The notes beneath the pieces are model-generated. The model worked only from the letters and a program-made list of their open reading frames with translations, was not told where the DNA came from and did no database searches. From an uncultured Caulobacter sp. (lineage in GTDB: Bacteria > Pseudomonadota > Alphaproteobacteria > Caulobacterales > Caulobacteraceae): 19,875 nt of DNA. Made by a program: the position numbers and the translations under genes. The stretch covers positions 1 through 19,875 of the forward strand of contig CALALX010000057.1 of NCBI GenBank assembly GCA_937925635.1, in the 5' to 3' direction. Positions 5,758-13,369 of this stretch are shown here, in pieces (positions within the stretch are counted from its first letter, which is position 1; the number at the start of each line of letters is the position of its first letter).

Positions 5758-6607
5758 CGCCCCCTTCGTCACCCGTTTCGCCCCTTCCCCCACGGGATAC
5801 CTCCACAGGGGGCATGCCTTCTCGGCCCTGACCGCGTTCGAGGCGGCGCGCGCCGCGAAGGGCAGGTTCCTTCTCCGAATCGAGGATATCGACGCCACGC
5901 GGTGTCGGCCCGAGTTCGAGGCGGCGATCCTTGAGGACCTCGATTGGCTCGGCCTGCGCTGGGAAACGCCGGTGCGCCGCCAGTCCGAGCACATGGCCGA
6001 CTACGAGGCGGCGCTCGACAAGCTCGAAAGCCGCGGGCTGCTCTATCGTTGCTTCAGGACCCGCAAGGACATCGCCGAGGCCGCCGCCAGCGCGCCGCAC
6101 GGCCCGACCGAGGCCTTCCGCGGCGGGCCTCTGCATCCGAACGAGGAGGATCGCTTCCTGTCCGAGGGCCGGCCGTTCGCCTGGCGGCTGTCGCTGGACG
6201 CCGCGCGGGACAGGGTCGGCGCCTTCGAAAAGCTCAGCTTCCGCGAGGAGGGCCCGGTGAAGGGCCCGAAGAAGCGCATCGTGGCCCGGCCGGAGCTCGC
6301 CGGCGATGTGGTTCTGGCCCGCAAGGACGTGGGCGTCGCCTATCACCTGGCCGTCGTCGTCGATGACGCGCTGCAGGGCGTCAACCACGTCATCCGCGGC
6401 GAGGACCTGTTCGAGGCCACGCACATCCAGAGGCTGTTGCAGGCGCTGCTGGGCCTGCCGACCCCGACCTACCACCACCACCGCCTGCTGCTGGACGCCC
6501 AGGGGCGCCGCTTCGCCAAGCGGGACAAGGCCGAGACGCTGCGGGCCATTCGCGAGCGCGGCGTCTCGGCCGCGGCGCTGCGCGCCGATCTGGGCTTTTC
6601 GGCATGA
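5753..6607 (+). CDS. gluQ: Glutamyl-queuosine tRNA(Asp) synthetase
   Basis: 284 residues. This GluRS paralogue lacks the anticodon-binding domain and attaches glutamate to queuosine at position 34 of tRNA-Asp. It starts at GTG 5753, the only plausible start since an in-frame TAG sits at 5741-5743. TRFAPSPTGYLHRGHA carries the class I HIGH-type motif (His18-x-Gly-His21), LLRIEDIDATRC is the family's next block, and RRFAKRDKAET is the KMSKS equivalent. The length and the end just after that motif separate it from true GluRS (about 470 residues). The zinc cysteines of the E. coli enzyme seem largely missing (only YRCF remains), as is common in alphaproteobacterial forms. The stop overlaps the next ATG. 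Confidence 0.93.
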   Translation: MSAPFVTRFAPSPTGYLHRGHAFSALTAFEAARAAKGRFLLRIEDIDATRCRPEFEAAILEDLDWLGLRWETPVRRQSEHMADYEAALDKLESRGLLYRCFRTRKDIAEAAASAPHGPTEAFRGGPLHPNEEDRFLSEGRPFAWRLSLDAARDRVGAFEKLSFREEGPVKGPKKRIVARPELAGDVVLARKDVGVAYHLAVVVDDALQGVNHVIRGEDLFEATHIQRLLQALLGLPTPTYHHHRLLLDAQGRRFAKRDKAETLRAIRERGVSAAALRADLGFSA

Positions 6608-7494
6608 CGGCCGAGGCTCCCGCGACGAAGGGACAGCGCGCCCTGCCCTTCCTGGCCCTGATTGCGGGCGCCTGCGCCATCGGCTTCGTACCCAACCTGG
6701 TGCGGCTGGCCGACACCGGTCCGGCGGCGGCTGGCTTCTGGCGGATGCTGCTGTCGCTTCCGATCCTGCTGCCGATGATGCTCCGCGACGGACGCGGCCT
6801 GGGCCTGAAGCCCTCGACAGCCAGCCTGATGGCGGGCCTGTTCTTCGCGGGGGACCTGGCTTTCTGGCACTACGGCATCCGCTACACCTCGGTGGCCAAC
6901 GCCACGGTGCTGGCCAACCTGTCGCCCGTGGTGGTGACCGCTGTGGCCTGGTTTGTTTTTCGCGAGCGCCCTGGCCGGATCTTCCTGGTCGGGCTGGCCC
7001 TGGCCCTGGCCGGCGCCTGGACCATGGCCGCCGGCGCGGCGACGGGCGAAGCGGTCGCGCCTTTGCTCGGCGATATCCTGTCCCTGACCACGGCCGCCTG
7101 GTACGCCCTCTACTTCATCGCCATGCGCCGGGCCCGCCAGGGCGAGGGCGCGTCGCGGGCGATGTTCTGGTCCAGCCTGGCGACAGCCCCGGTGATGCTG
7201 GTCGTGGCCCTGGCGATGGGCGAACCCATCCTGCCGGGCTCGATGGGCGGCTGGTGGGCCTGCATCGGGCTGGCGATCGCCCATGTCGCGGGCCAGGGAT
7301 CGATCGCCTGGGCGCTCGGGCGCCTTCCGGCGTCCATCGCCTCGGTGGTCGTTCTGGCCCAGCCCGTCGTGGCGGCCATCGTCGCCTGGTTCCTATTCCG
7401 CGAGGCGTTGACCGGCGTGCAGATGCTGGGCGGAGCGCTCACGCTCGCCGGCGTGGTCATCGCGCAGCGCTCGGCCGTTCAGCGCGCCCAGTAG
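6604..7494 (+). CDS. EamA/DMT-superfamily transporter
   Basis: 296 residues with about ten hydrophobic helices in two EamA repeats, the usual length for drug/metabolite-transporter superfamily exporters. The first repeat includes FFAGDLAFWHYGIRYTSVAN with ATVLANLSPVVVT, and the second AWALGRLPASIASVVVLAQP, both typical of the family's repeat ends. Substrates in this family range from amino acids to drugs and cannot be inferred. The ATG overlaps the gluQ stop (ATGA), implying coupling. The last 16 bases overlap the 3' end of the convergent GNAT gene. Confidence 0.9.
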   Translation: MTAEAPATKGQRALPFLALIAGACAIGFVPNLVRLADTGPAAAGFWRMLLSLPILLPMMLRDGRGLGLKPSTASLMAGLFFAGDLAFWHYGIRYTSVANATVLANLSPVVVTAVAWFVFRERPGRIFLVGLALALAGAWTMAAGAATGEAVAPLLGDILSLTTAAWYALYFIAMRRARQGEGASRAMFWSSLATAPVMLVVALAMGEPILPGSMGGWWACIGLAIAHVAGQGSIAWALGRLPASIASVVVLAQPVVAAIVAWFLFREALTGVQMLGGALTLAGVVIAQRSAVQRAQ

Positions 7495-8207
7495 CGGTAC
7501 AGGTAGGCCGTCGTGAAGCCGAGCTTCTCGTAGAGCGCCACGGCGGACTCGTTCTTGACCTCGACCTGCAGGTAGCTGCGAGCTGCGCCCCGCTCCGCCG
7601 CGAAACCCAGCAACGCGGAGATGATCCGCCCCGCCAGCCCTTGGCGCCGATGCTCGGACGCGGTCCGCATGACCGAGACGCCCGCCCAGTCGCCGTCCAC
7701 GGCGACCGCGCCCACGGCGACTGCGCGCCCGTCCGACTCGATCCGCGCGAACCGCGCCGGCTGGGCGATTCGGCGCAGGGTGGTCAGCCGCTCCTCGGCG
7801 TCGGCCCTGTCGCGGTAGAGCGTCTCGAACAGGATCGACTGGAAGGCCTCGCCCGGCGCGTCCTCCAGGATCACCCCGTCGTTGGCGCCGCCGACCGGCC
7901 CTGTCATCACCCGAGTCTCTGTGTTGGGCGCGAAGCCGTTGGCGCGCAGGAAGGCCTCGATCCCTGCCGGGCCGCCGTCGACGGTCTTGAACTTCGGCGG
8001 CAGGCCGTGGCCTGCGTACCAGGCCTCGACCGCCGCGAGCGCCTCGCCCAGCGGCCTGTCCGGCGCCGCGATCGCCCAGCAGGTGTTGGCCCGGCCCGTG
8101 TGCCCTGTCGAGGCGTTCAGCCGCCAGCCGCCGATCCGCGCCTGATGCAGCGCCGGCCAGGCTCGTTCAGAGACATCCTCGAGGGCGACGAGCTCTTCAG
8201 CCTTCAT
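7479..8207 (-). CDS. GNAT-family N-acetyltransferase
   Basis: 242 residues from ATG 8207, which overlaps the TGA of the upstream tlpA-like gene. The GNAT fold is in the C-terminal ~120 residues: acetyl-CoA motif A appears as RRQGLAGRIISALLGFA after GVSVMRTASEH, and motif B as VEVKNESAVALYEKLGF with the terminal TAYLYRYW strand. The N-terminal half (ARIGGWRLNASTGHTGRANT) resembles the extended N-terminus of Rv0428c-like acetyltransferases. The acceptor substrate is unknown. The frame is continuous with sequence antisense to and out of frame with tlpA further upstream, but the overlap start is natural. The 3' end overlaps the EamA gene by 16 bases. Confidence 0.88.
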   Translation of the reverse strand: MKAEELVALEDVSERAWPALHQARIGGWRLNASTGHTGRANTCWAIAAPDRPLGEALAAVEAWYAGHGLPPKFKTVDGGPAGIEAFLRANGFAPNTETRVMTGPVGGANDGVILEDAPGEAFQSILFETLYRDRADAEERLTTLRRIAQPARFARIESDGRAVAVGAVAVDGDWAGVSVMRTASEHRRQGLAGRIISALLGFAAERGAARSYLQVEVKNESAVALYEKLGFTTAYLYRYWAR

Positions 8208-8818
8208 TCCGCCAGCAAACGCTCCACCAGCGCCCGGGCCTCCTTGCCGTTCCAGTCGGCGTCTCCGGCCAGACGGGCGCGTTCGCGACCCTGCTTGTCG
8301 TAGACGATCGTGGTCGGGAAGCCGGCCGCCTTGGGCTCCAGCCCGAAGGCCAGGGCGTACTGCGGATCGCGATAGAGCTTCAGCGGCGGGTTCTTCGCGA
8401 TGAAGGCCTGGGCCAGATTGAGGTCGACGTCCTTGTCCACGCTGACCGGCACGACCGCCACCGGCTGGGTCTGGTAAGCCGCCTGGAGGGCCGCCAGGGT
8501 CGGCATCTCGATCTTGCAGGGCGCGCACCACGTCGCCCACAGGTTCACGACGGTGACCTTGCCCTTGAAGTCGGCGATCGTCGCCGACTTGCCGTCGGCG
8601 TCCTGGAACGCGACCGTCGGCGCCGCGCGCGGCGCGGCTGGCACCTCCAGCTTGGCCAGTTCGCCGGTCCTCAGGTCGTTCAGCCCCGCGGACTCCTTGG
8701 GTTTGAACGAAGCGCTCGCGATGACGTATAGAACCGCCGCGACGCCGACCACGGCGAAGCTCACAATGGCCCACCGCAGCAGGTCGGGCTTTTTCTCGCC
8801 CGGCTGGACTTCGCTCAT
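8204..8818 (-). CDS. tlpA: TlpA/ResA-like membrane-anchored thiol-disulfide oxidoreductase
   Basis: 204 residues: a short cytoplasmic N-terminus, one signal-anchor helix (about 16-37), and a periplasmic thioredoxin fold with WCAPC (Cys98, Cys101) in VVNLWATWCAPCKIEMPTL and the cis-proline strand GFPTTIVYD. TlpA-type reductases keep periplasmic cysteines reduced, for example in cytochrome c or oxidase copper-site assembly; no target is encoded beside it. The ATG at 8818 directly abuts the argH ATG at 8819 (CATATG). A GGAAGGG lies 11 bases upstream, further than ideal, inside argH. The GNAT gene follows with an overlap. Confidence 0.9.
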   Translation of the reverse strand: MSEVQPGEKKPDLLRWAIVSFAVVGVAAVLYVIASASFKPKESAGLNDLRTGELAKLEVPAAPRAAPTVAFQDADGKSATIADFKGKVTVVNLWATWCAPCKIEMPTLAALQAAYQTQPVAVVPVSVDKDVDLNLAQAFIAKNPPLKLYRDPQYALAFGLEPKAAGFPTTIVYDKQGRERARLAGDADWNGKEARALVERLLAE

Positions 8819-10225
8819 ATGACTGACAACCCTTCCGAAAAGCCCCAGGGGCAGGCCATGTGGGGCGGTCGGTTCTCGGCGCGCCCCAGCGACCTGATGC
8901 AGGCGATCAACGTCTCGATCGGCTTCGACAAGCGCCTGTGGGCGCAGGACATCGCCGGTTCGAAGGCCCACGCCGCCATGCTGGCGAAGGCCGGGGTCAT
9001 ATCTAGCGAGGATGAGGCGCAAATCCAGCGCGGACTGGACGCCGTCCGCGGCGAGATCGAAGCCGGGACTTTCCCGTTCCGCGACGAGTTCGAGGACATC
9101 CACATGAATGTGGAGGCCCGGCTGCGCGAGCTGATCGGGCCGGTGGCCGGCCGGCTGCACACGGCGCGGTCGCGCAACGACCAGGTCGCCCTCGACTTCC
9201 GCCTGTGGGTGCGCGAGGCCTGCGAGCGATCCGCCGCCCAGATCACCGGCCTTGTCGCCGCCCTGCTCGACAAGGCCGAGGTCCACGCCGACGCCCTGAT
9301 GCCGGGCTTCACCCACCTACAGCCCGCCCAGCCGGTGACCTTCGGCCACCATCTGATGGCCTATGTCGAGATGTTCGGCCGCGACGCCTCCCGGTTCCGA
9401 GACGCGCGCGCCCGCATGAACGAGTGCCCGCTGGGGGCCGCCGCCCTGGCCGGCAGCCCGTTTCCGATCGACCGGCAAATGACGGCGAAGGCTCTGGGCT
9501 TCGACCGGCCGACCGCCAACTCGCTGGACAGCGTCTCCTCCCGCGACTTCGCGCTGGAGGCTCTGTCGGCGGCGACCATCTGCGCCACCCACCTGTCGCG
9601 GCTGGCCGAGGAGATCGTGATCTGGATGACGCCGCAGTTCGGCTTCATCCGGCTCAGCGACGCCTTCACGACCGGCAGCTCGATCATGCCGCAGAAGAAG
9701 AACCCCGACGCCGCCGAGTTGGTCCGGGCCAAGGTCGGCCGCATCCTGGGGTCGTTGACCACCCTGACCGTGGTCATGAAGGGCCTGCCGCTGGCCTATT
9801 CCAAGGACATGCAGGAGGACAAGGTCCCGACCTTCGAGGCCTTCGACGCCCTGGAACTGGCGCTGCTGGCCATGACCGGCATGGTCCGCGACCTGGAGCC
9901 TGTCACCGCCCGGATGGCCGCCGCCGCGGGCGCCGGCTTCTCGACCGCCACCGACCTCGCCGACTGGCTGGTGCGCGAGCTCGACCTGCCCTTCCGCGAC
10001 GCCCACCACGTCACGGGCGCGGCGGTGAAACGGGCCGAGCAGCTGGGCGTGGATCTGGCGGACCTGCCGCTGGCCGAGCTGCAGGCGCTCAACCAGGGAA
10101 TCGGCGCCGACGTTTTCGAGGTTCTGACCCCTGCCGCTTCGGCCGCGAGCCGCGTAAGCTACGGTGGAACGGCCCCCGACGGCGTGCGGGCCCAGATCAA
10201 GCGCTGGAAGGACAGCCTGCGATGA
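8819..10225 (+). CDS. argH: Argininosuccinate lyase
   Basis: 468 residues (fumarase/aspartase superfamily), cleaving argininosuccinate to arginine and fumarate in the last arginine-biosynthesis step. MWGGRFSARP opens the conserved region, RSRNDQVALDFRLW is the substrate-binding block, and GSSIMPQKKNPD (from residue 286) is the superfamily signature with the catalytic serine loop. The start is uncertain: ATG 8819 abuts the divergent tlpA ATG and has only a weak upstream GGA, while ATG 8858 has AGGGGCAGG just before it and would begin directly at MWGGRF. Most homologues have a few residues before WGGRF, so both are possible. The stop overlaps the next gene's ATG. Confidence 0.96.
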   Translation: MTDNPSEKPQGQAMWGGRFSARPSDLMQAINVSIGFDKRLWAQDIAGSKAHAAMLAKAGVISSEDEAQIQRGLDAVRGEIEAGTFPFRDEFEDIHMNVEARLRELIGPVAGRLHTARSRNDQVALDFRLWVREACERSAAQITGLVAALLDKAEVHADALMPGFTHLQPAQPVTFGHHLMAYVEMFGRDASRFRDARARMNECPLGAAALAGSPFPIDRQMTAKALGFDRPTANSLDSVSSRDFALEALSAATICATHLSRLAEEIVIWMTPQFGFIRLSDAFTTGSSIMPQKKNPDAAELVRAKVGRILGSLTTLTVVMKGLPLAYSKDMQEDKVPTFEAFDALELALLAMTGMVRDLEPVTARMAAAAGAGFSTATDLADWLVRELDLPFRDAHHVTGAAVKRAEQLGVDLADLPLAELQALNQGIGADVFEVLTPAASAASRVSYGGTAPDGVRAQIKRWKDSLR

Positions 10226-10503
10226 AACCGGTTCGACTGCTTCCCCTCACGTTCGTGCTGGCGAGCGTGGCTCTGTCGGCCTGCGGATCGCTGGGCGATC
10301 TTGAGCGACCCGAGGACCCGGCCAAACGAGCCGCCTTCGAAGCTGAACGGCGCGCCGCGGCCGGCCGAGGCAACCAGGCCTCGAACCCGCGGTCGGACGA
10401 GGAGCTGGCCGATCCGGCCACCAGCCGCGGCAATACCCGCGAGTCGCAGATCGGCGGCGCGCCCAACGACCCCTTCGCGGGACCGGGCGCCGACCCGCGC
10501 TAG
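10222..10503 (+). CDS. Small LptM-like lipoprotein
   Basis: 93 residues beginning with a lipoprotein signal peptide (MKPVRLLPLTFVLASVALSA), with lipobox LSAC and the lipidated Cys21. The mature protein starts CGSLGDLERPEDP, which follows the CGxxGxLxxP pattern of the YifL/LptM family, the small outer-membrane lipoprotein that helps LptD mature in E. coli. The rest is hydrophilic and low in complexity. Genes of this family often precede lysA or dapF, and here it lies between argH and lysA, overlapping argH by four bases. Lipoprotein status is clear; LptM identity is inferred from the short motif and the neighbourhood. Confidence 0.8.
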   Translation: MKPVRLLPLTFVLASVALSACGSLGDLERPEDPAKRAAFEAERRAAAGRGNQASNPRSDEELADPATSRGNTRESQIGGAPNDPFAGPGADPR

Positions 10504-10521
10504 CAGGACACTGAGACCAGC

Positions 10522-11793
10522 GTGAACCACTTCGAGGTCCGGGGCGGCGAGCTCCACTGCGAGAACGTCCCCCTGTCCCGGATCGCGACCGAGGTCGGCA
10601 CGCCGGTCTATGTCTATTCCCGCGCCACCTTCGAGCGGCACTACACCGTCTTCCGCGACGCGCTGGTCCAGGCCGGCGTCGTCGACCCGCTGGTCGCCTA
10701 CGCGGTCAAGGCCAACAGCAACGTCTCGGTGCTCAAGGTGCTGGGCGACCTGGGCGCCGGGGCGGACACTGTGTCGGAGGGCGAGATCCGGCGCGCGCTG
10801 GCCGCCGGCATCCCCGGCGAGCGCATTGTCTTCTCCGGCGTCGGCAAGACCCGCGGCGAAATCGCCTTCGCCCTGAAGGCCGGGGTCTCGGAAATCAACG
10901 TCGAGTCCGAGCCGGAGCTGAAGCTGATCGCGGCCGTCGCCGAAGAGCTTGGTCTGCGGGCCCCGATCGTGTTCCGCGTGAACCCGGACGTCGCCGCCGG
11001 CGGCCACGCCAAGATCGCCACCGGCAAAGCCGAGAACAAGTTCGGCGTCTCCTTCGCCGAGGCCGCGCGGCTCTACGCCAACGCGTCCAACCACCCGCAT
11101 CTGAACCCGCTGGGCGTCGCCTGCCACATCGGCAGCCAGATCACCGACCTCGCCCCCTTCGAAGCCGCCTTCCGTAAGATGCGCGGATTGGTCGAGAGCC
11201 TGCGCGCCGAGGGGCTGACCGTCGAGCGGCTGGACCTGGGCGGGGGCCTGGGCGTGCCCTACTTCAACCAGCCCGACCCGCCGGCCCCGGCCGAGTACGC
11301 CGCGATGGTGGCGCGGGTGATGGAGGGCCTGAGCGACGTCCGCCTGGCCTTCGAGCCGGGCCGCGTCATCGCCGCCAACGCCGGGGTGCTGGTCGCCTCC
11401 GTGATCCATCTGCACGAGCGACCGGAGGGGCGGAAGTTCCTCGTCCTCGACGCGGCGATGAACGACCTGATCCGGCCAGCGATGTACGACGCCTATCACG
11501 ACATCCGCCCGGTCCGGCCGGTCGACGGCGCGCCGGTCACCGTCGACGTCGTCGGCCCCGTCTGCGAGACCGGGGACACCTTCACCCGCGAGCGCGCCCT
11601 GCCGCCGCTCGGCGCCGGCGACCTAGTCGCCTTCATGAGCGCCGGCGCCTACGGCGCGGCCATGGCCAGCGAGTACAACAGCCGCCCGCTGGTCCCCGAG
11701 GTGCTGGTCGACGGCGACCGCTACGCGGTGATCCGCAAGCGTCCGACCTACGAGGAGATGCTGGCGGACGAGGTGATCGGCGAGTGGCGCTGA
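10522..11793 (+). CDS. lysA: Diaminopimelate decarboxylase
   Basis: 423 residues, a fold-III PLP enzyme turning meso-diaminopimelate into lysine. YAVKANSN holds the PLP lysine (Lys63); HIGSQ, a glycine-rich phosphate loop (LDLGGGLGVPY) and EPGR follow. CETGD contains Cys348, and YGAAM contains Tyr377, residues contributed across the dimer interface. The start is GTG 10522, only 18 bases after the lipoprotein stop, with no strong ribosome site, so it is probably read by coupling within argH-lipoprotein-lysA. Its TGA is the outermost part of the inverted repeat at 11791-11848. Confidence 0.96.
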   Translation: MNHFEVRGGELHCENVPLSRIATEVGTPVYVYSRATFERHYTVFRDALVQAGVVDPLVAYAVKANSNVSVLKVLGDLGAGADTVSEGEIRRALAAGIPGERIVFSGVGKTRGEIAFALKAGVSEINVESEPELKLIAAVAEELGLRAPIVFRVNPDVAAGGHAKIATGKAENKFGVSFAEAARLYANASNHPHLNPLGVACHIGSQITDLAPFEAAFRKMRGLVESLRAEGLTVERLDLGGGLGVPYFNQPDPPAPAEYAAMVARVMEGLSDVRLAFEPGRVIAANAGVLVASVIHLHERPEGRKFLVLDAAMNDLIRPAMYDAYHDIRPVRPVDGAPVTVDVVGPVCETGDTFTRERALPPLGAGDLVAFMSAGAYGAAMASEYNSRPLVPEVLVDGDRYAVIRKRPTYEEMLADEVIGEWR

Positions 11794-11848
11794 AGGTAGG
11801 GACACATACCACTTTCACTCGGGAAAGTGGTGTGTGTCCCTACTTTCA
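11791..11848. repeat. Long inverted repeat filling a convergent gap (REP-like, bidirectional terminator)
   Basis: Arms 11796-11816 and 11823-11843 are 21 bases each and complementary except for one T/G position. Pairing extends outward to 11791 and 11848 with one more G-T pair, giving a stem of about 26 bp around the loop ACTCGG. It runs from the lysA stop codon to the base before the opposing crotonase stop codon, so it forms the whole intergenic region. The motif ACTTTCACT occurs twice (11811 and 11842). This looks like a dispersed REP-type palindrome and could end transcripts from both sides. Confidence 0.75.
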
Positions 11849-12697
11849 CTAGGCCCACCACGGATAGACGTCCGGCATGTCCGTCGAGACCTTGCCCGGG
11901 AAGTTCGGCTTGCGCTTCTCGAGGAAGGCCGCGACGCCCTCCTTCACGTCCGCCGTGCCGCCCATGGCCATGGCCAGCGCGCCGTCGACGCCCAGCACCT
12001 TCAGTGGATCGGCCTCGTCCGAGAAGCGCCACAGCAGGGCGCGGGTGACGGCGATGGAGATGGCGGAGGTCTCGTCGGCGATCTCGCGGGCGATGGCGAC
12101 GGCGCGGGGGAGCAGGTCATCGGGCTCGGTCACTTCGCTGACCAGGCCGCCGGCCAGCGCCTCCTCGGCGCCGAACACCCGGCCCGAATAGCACCAGCGC
12201 AGCGCCTGCGGCAGGCCGACGATGCGTGGCAGGAAGGACGCCGCCCCGGCCTCGGGCGCCAGGCCCCGGCGCGCGAAGACGAAGCCGATCTTGGCCTTGT
12301 TCGAGGCGAGGCGGATGTCCATCGGCAGGGTCATGGTTATCCCCACCCCGACCGCCCCGCCGTTGATCGCGGCGATCGACGGCTTGCGGCAGGTGAAGAT
12401 CGCCTCCGTGAAGCCGCCCTTCGGCGCGCCGCTGCGGGGTCGCCCCTCGCCGAACAGCTTGCCGCCCTCGCCGCCGAAGGCGTCGGCGCCCGCCGACATG
12501 TCCGCGCCCGCGCAGAAGCCGCGCCCGGCGCCCGTGACGATGACCACCCGCACCGCGTCGTCGGCATCGGCCTGCACGAAGGCGTCGGCCAGCTCAGCCC
12601 CCATCCGCGCGGTGTAGGCATTGAGCGCCTCCGGCCGATTGAGGGTCAGGGTCAGAACGCCGTCATCCAGCGCGGTCAGAAGGGTCTCATAGGCCAT
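11849..12697 (-). CDS. Enoyl-CoA hydratase/isomerase-family (crotonase) protein
   Basis: 282 residues with the crotonase fold: TLNRPEALNAYT near the N-terminus, the first oxyanion block GAGRGFCAGADMS, and the second oxyanion loop SIAAINGGAVGVGITMTLP. In the catalytic segment FARRGLAPEAGAASFLPRIVG the position of the second hydratase Glu is kept (APE), but the first Glu position reads as Arg. The classic two-glutamate hydratase pair therefore looks incomplete, and isomerase-type or other acyl-CoA chemistry is as likely. The substrate is not inferable. GGAG lies about 9 bases before the ATG. It is convergent with lysA and divergent from the membrane-protein/XRE pair. Confidence 0.9.
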   Translation of the reverse strand: MAYETLLTALDDGVLTLTLNRPEALNAYTARMGAELADAFVQADADDAVRVVIVTGAGRGFCAGADMSAGADAFGGEGGKLFGEGRPRSGAPKGGFTEAIFTCRKPSIAAINGGAVGVGITMTLPMDIRLASNKAKIGFVFARRGLAPEAGAASFLPRIVGLPQALRWCYSGRVFGAEEALAGGLVSEVTEPDDLLPRAVAIAREIADETSAISIAVTRALLWRFSDEADPLKVLGVDGALAMAMGGTADVKEGVAAFLEKRKPNFPGKVSTDMPDVYPWWA

Positions 12698-12742
12698 GGC
12701 CGCTTGCTCCCTGCCGGTCGAGCGCCGGTTCGGCCGCCAGCC

Positions 12743-12767
12743 TGTCAGCCCGCGCGGGCGGGCGACA
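12743..12767. repeat. GC-rich imperfect hairpin upstream of the crotonase gene
   Basis: TGTC(A)GCCCGC (12743-12753) pairs with GCGGGCGACA (12758-12767), a 10-bp stem with one bulged A. It lies about 50 bases before the crotonase start and may be a leader structure or another REP-like fragment. The palindrome CCTCGT-C-ACGAGG (12816-12828) follows. Roles unknown. Confidence 0.3.
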
Positions 12768-12865
12768 AGTATGACGTCGCGTCAGCAGTCGGCGGGTGTT
12801 CCCCCTTCGCGTCCTCCTCGTCACGAGGGAGAGGAAGACGACCGAGGGCGGCGTGAAAAATACAC

Positions 12866-12894
12866 TGGACAATGTGTCGGTAATTTTTTACACC
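12866..12894 (+). promoter_or_regulatory. Candidate promoter/operator for the membrane-protein/XRE pair
   Basis: An AT-rich island in an otherwise GC-rich gap. TGGACA (12866-12871), a 17-bp spacer and TACACC (12889-12894) would give a leader of about 30 bases before ATG 12934. Short inverted repeats overlap the -35 (ACAC...GTGT at 12862-12877 and GACA-ATG-TGTC at 12868-12878), where the downstream XRE regulator could bind. The -10 match is mediocre. Confidence 0.35.
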
Positions 12895-12933
12895 ATGGCC
12901 AACATTTGCGACACAAAGTCGGAGATACCTGTC

Positions 12934-13368
12934 ATGTCCATCCGCGAACGCAGCGCCTGGATCTCGCTCCTCCTCACCTCGGCGATCTGGGGCGCCTACT
13001 TCTGGAAGATATGGCCCGACCTGATCGACGACGGCGCGCTCGCCGCCAGCACCACCGGTGTCTTCGTCAGCGCGGTGGTCGTGCTGGTCATCGTGCAGAT
13101 TGTCCTGGCCATCCTCCTGGCCATCGCGGCGGCGGTGCTGCGGCGACGCAGCGAGGAGCCGCCGATGGACGAGCGTGACCAGCTCATCGACCTGAAGGCC
13201 ATCCGGGTCGCCTTCTATGCGATGAGCGCCTTGCTGATCGCCGTTTCGGGGCTGTGGATCTTCGGCATGAGTCCCCTGGTCATGGCCAACGGCATCCTGG
13301 CCTCCATGGTGATCGCCGAGATCCTGCGCGCGGCCAGCGTGGTCCTGTCCTATCGCCTGGGCGCCTGA
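12934..13368 (+). CDS. Four-helix membrane protein of unknown function, paired with an XRE regulator
   Basis: 144 residues from ATG 12934, chosen for GGAG (12921-12924) 9 bases upstream; ATG 12895 is in frame but coincides with the predicted promoter. Four hydrophobic helices are visible (about 8-22, 42-66, 90-108, 115-138). Between helices 2 and 3 is a polar loop RRRSEEPPMDERDQLIDLKA. The E-R-D-x-x-I/L-D-x-K-A loop before a helix recalls small four-helix proteins (DUF2178-like) that are often encoded beside a ~70-residue HTH regulator. I do not recognise the exact family. One base separates it from the XRE gene, so the pair is an operon. Confidence 0.8.
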   Translation: MSIRERSAWISLLLTSAIWGAYFWKIWPDLIDDGALAASTTGVFVSAVVVLVIVQIVLAILLAIAAAVLRRRSEEPPMDERDQLIDLKAIRVAFYAMSALLIAVSGLWIFGMSPLVMANGILASMVIAEILRAASVVLSYRLGA

Positions 13369-13369
13369 A

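Noticed and set aside
6306..8303. 665-codon plus-strand open frame spanning gluQ, the transporter and the GNAT gene
   Set aside because: Arg/Pro/Gly-rich, no domain, and it overlaps three well-supported genes in other frames; a GC-rich shadow frame.
7479..8774. A fused 431-codon protein containing the GNAT domain
   Set aside because: The N-terminal ~190 residues are the out-of-frame reading of the TlpA-like gene; ATG 8207 overlapping its stop is the natural start.
10159..11499. 446-codon minus-strand open frame opposite lysA and the lipoprotein
   Set aside because: Composition typical of the antisense of a GC-rich gene (His/Asp/Gly/Val-rich), while lysA on the other strand has all its catalytic motifs.
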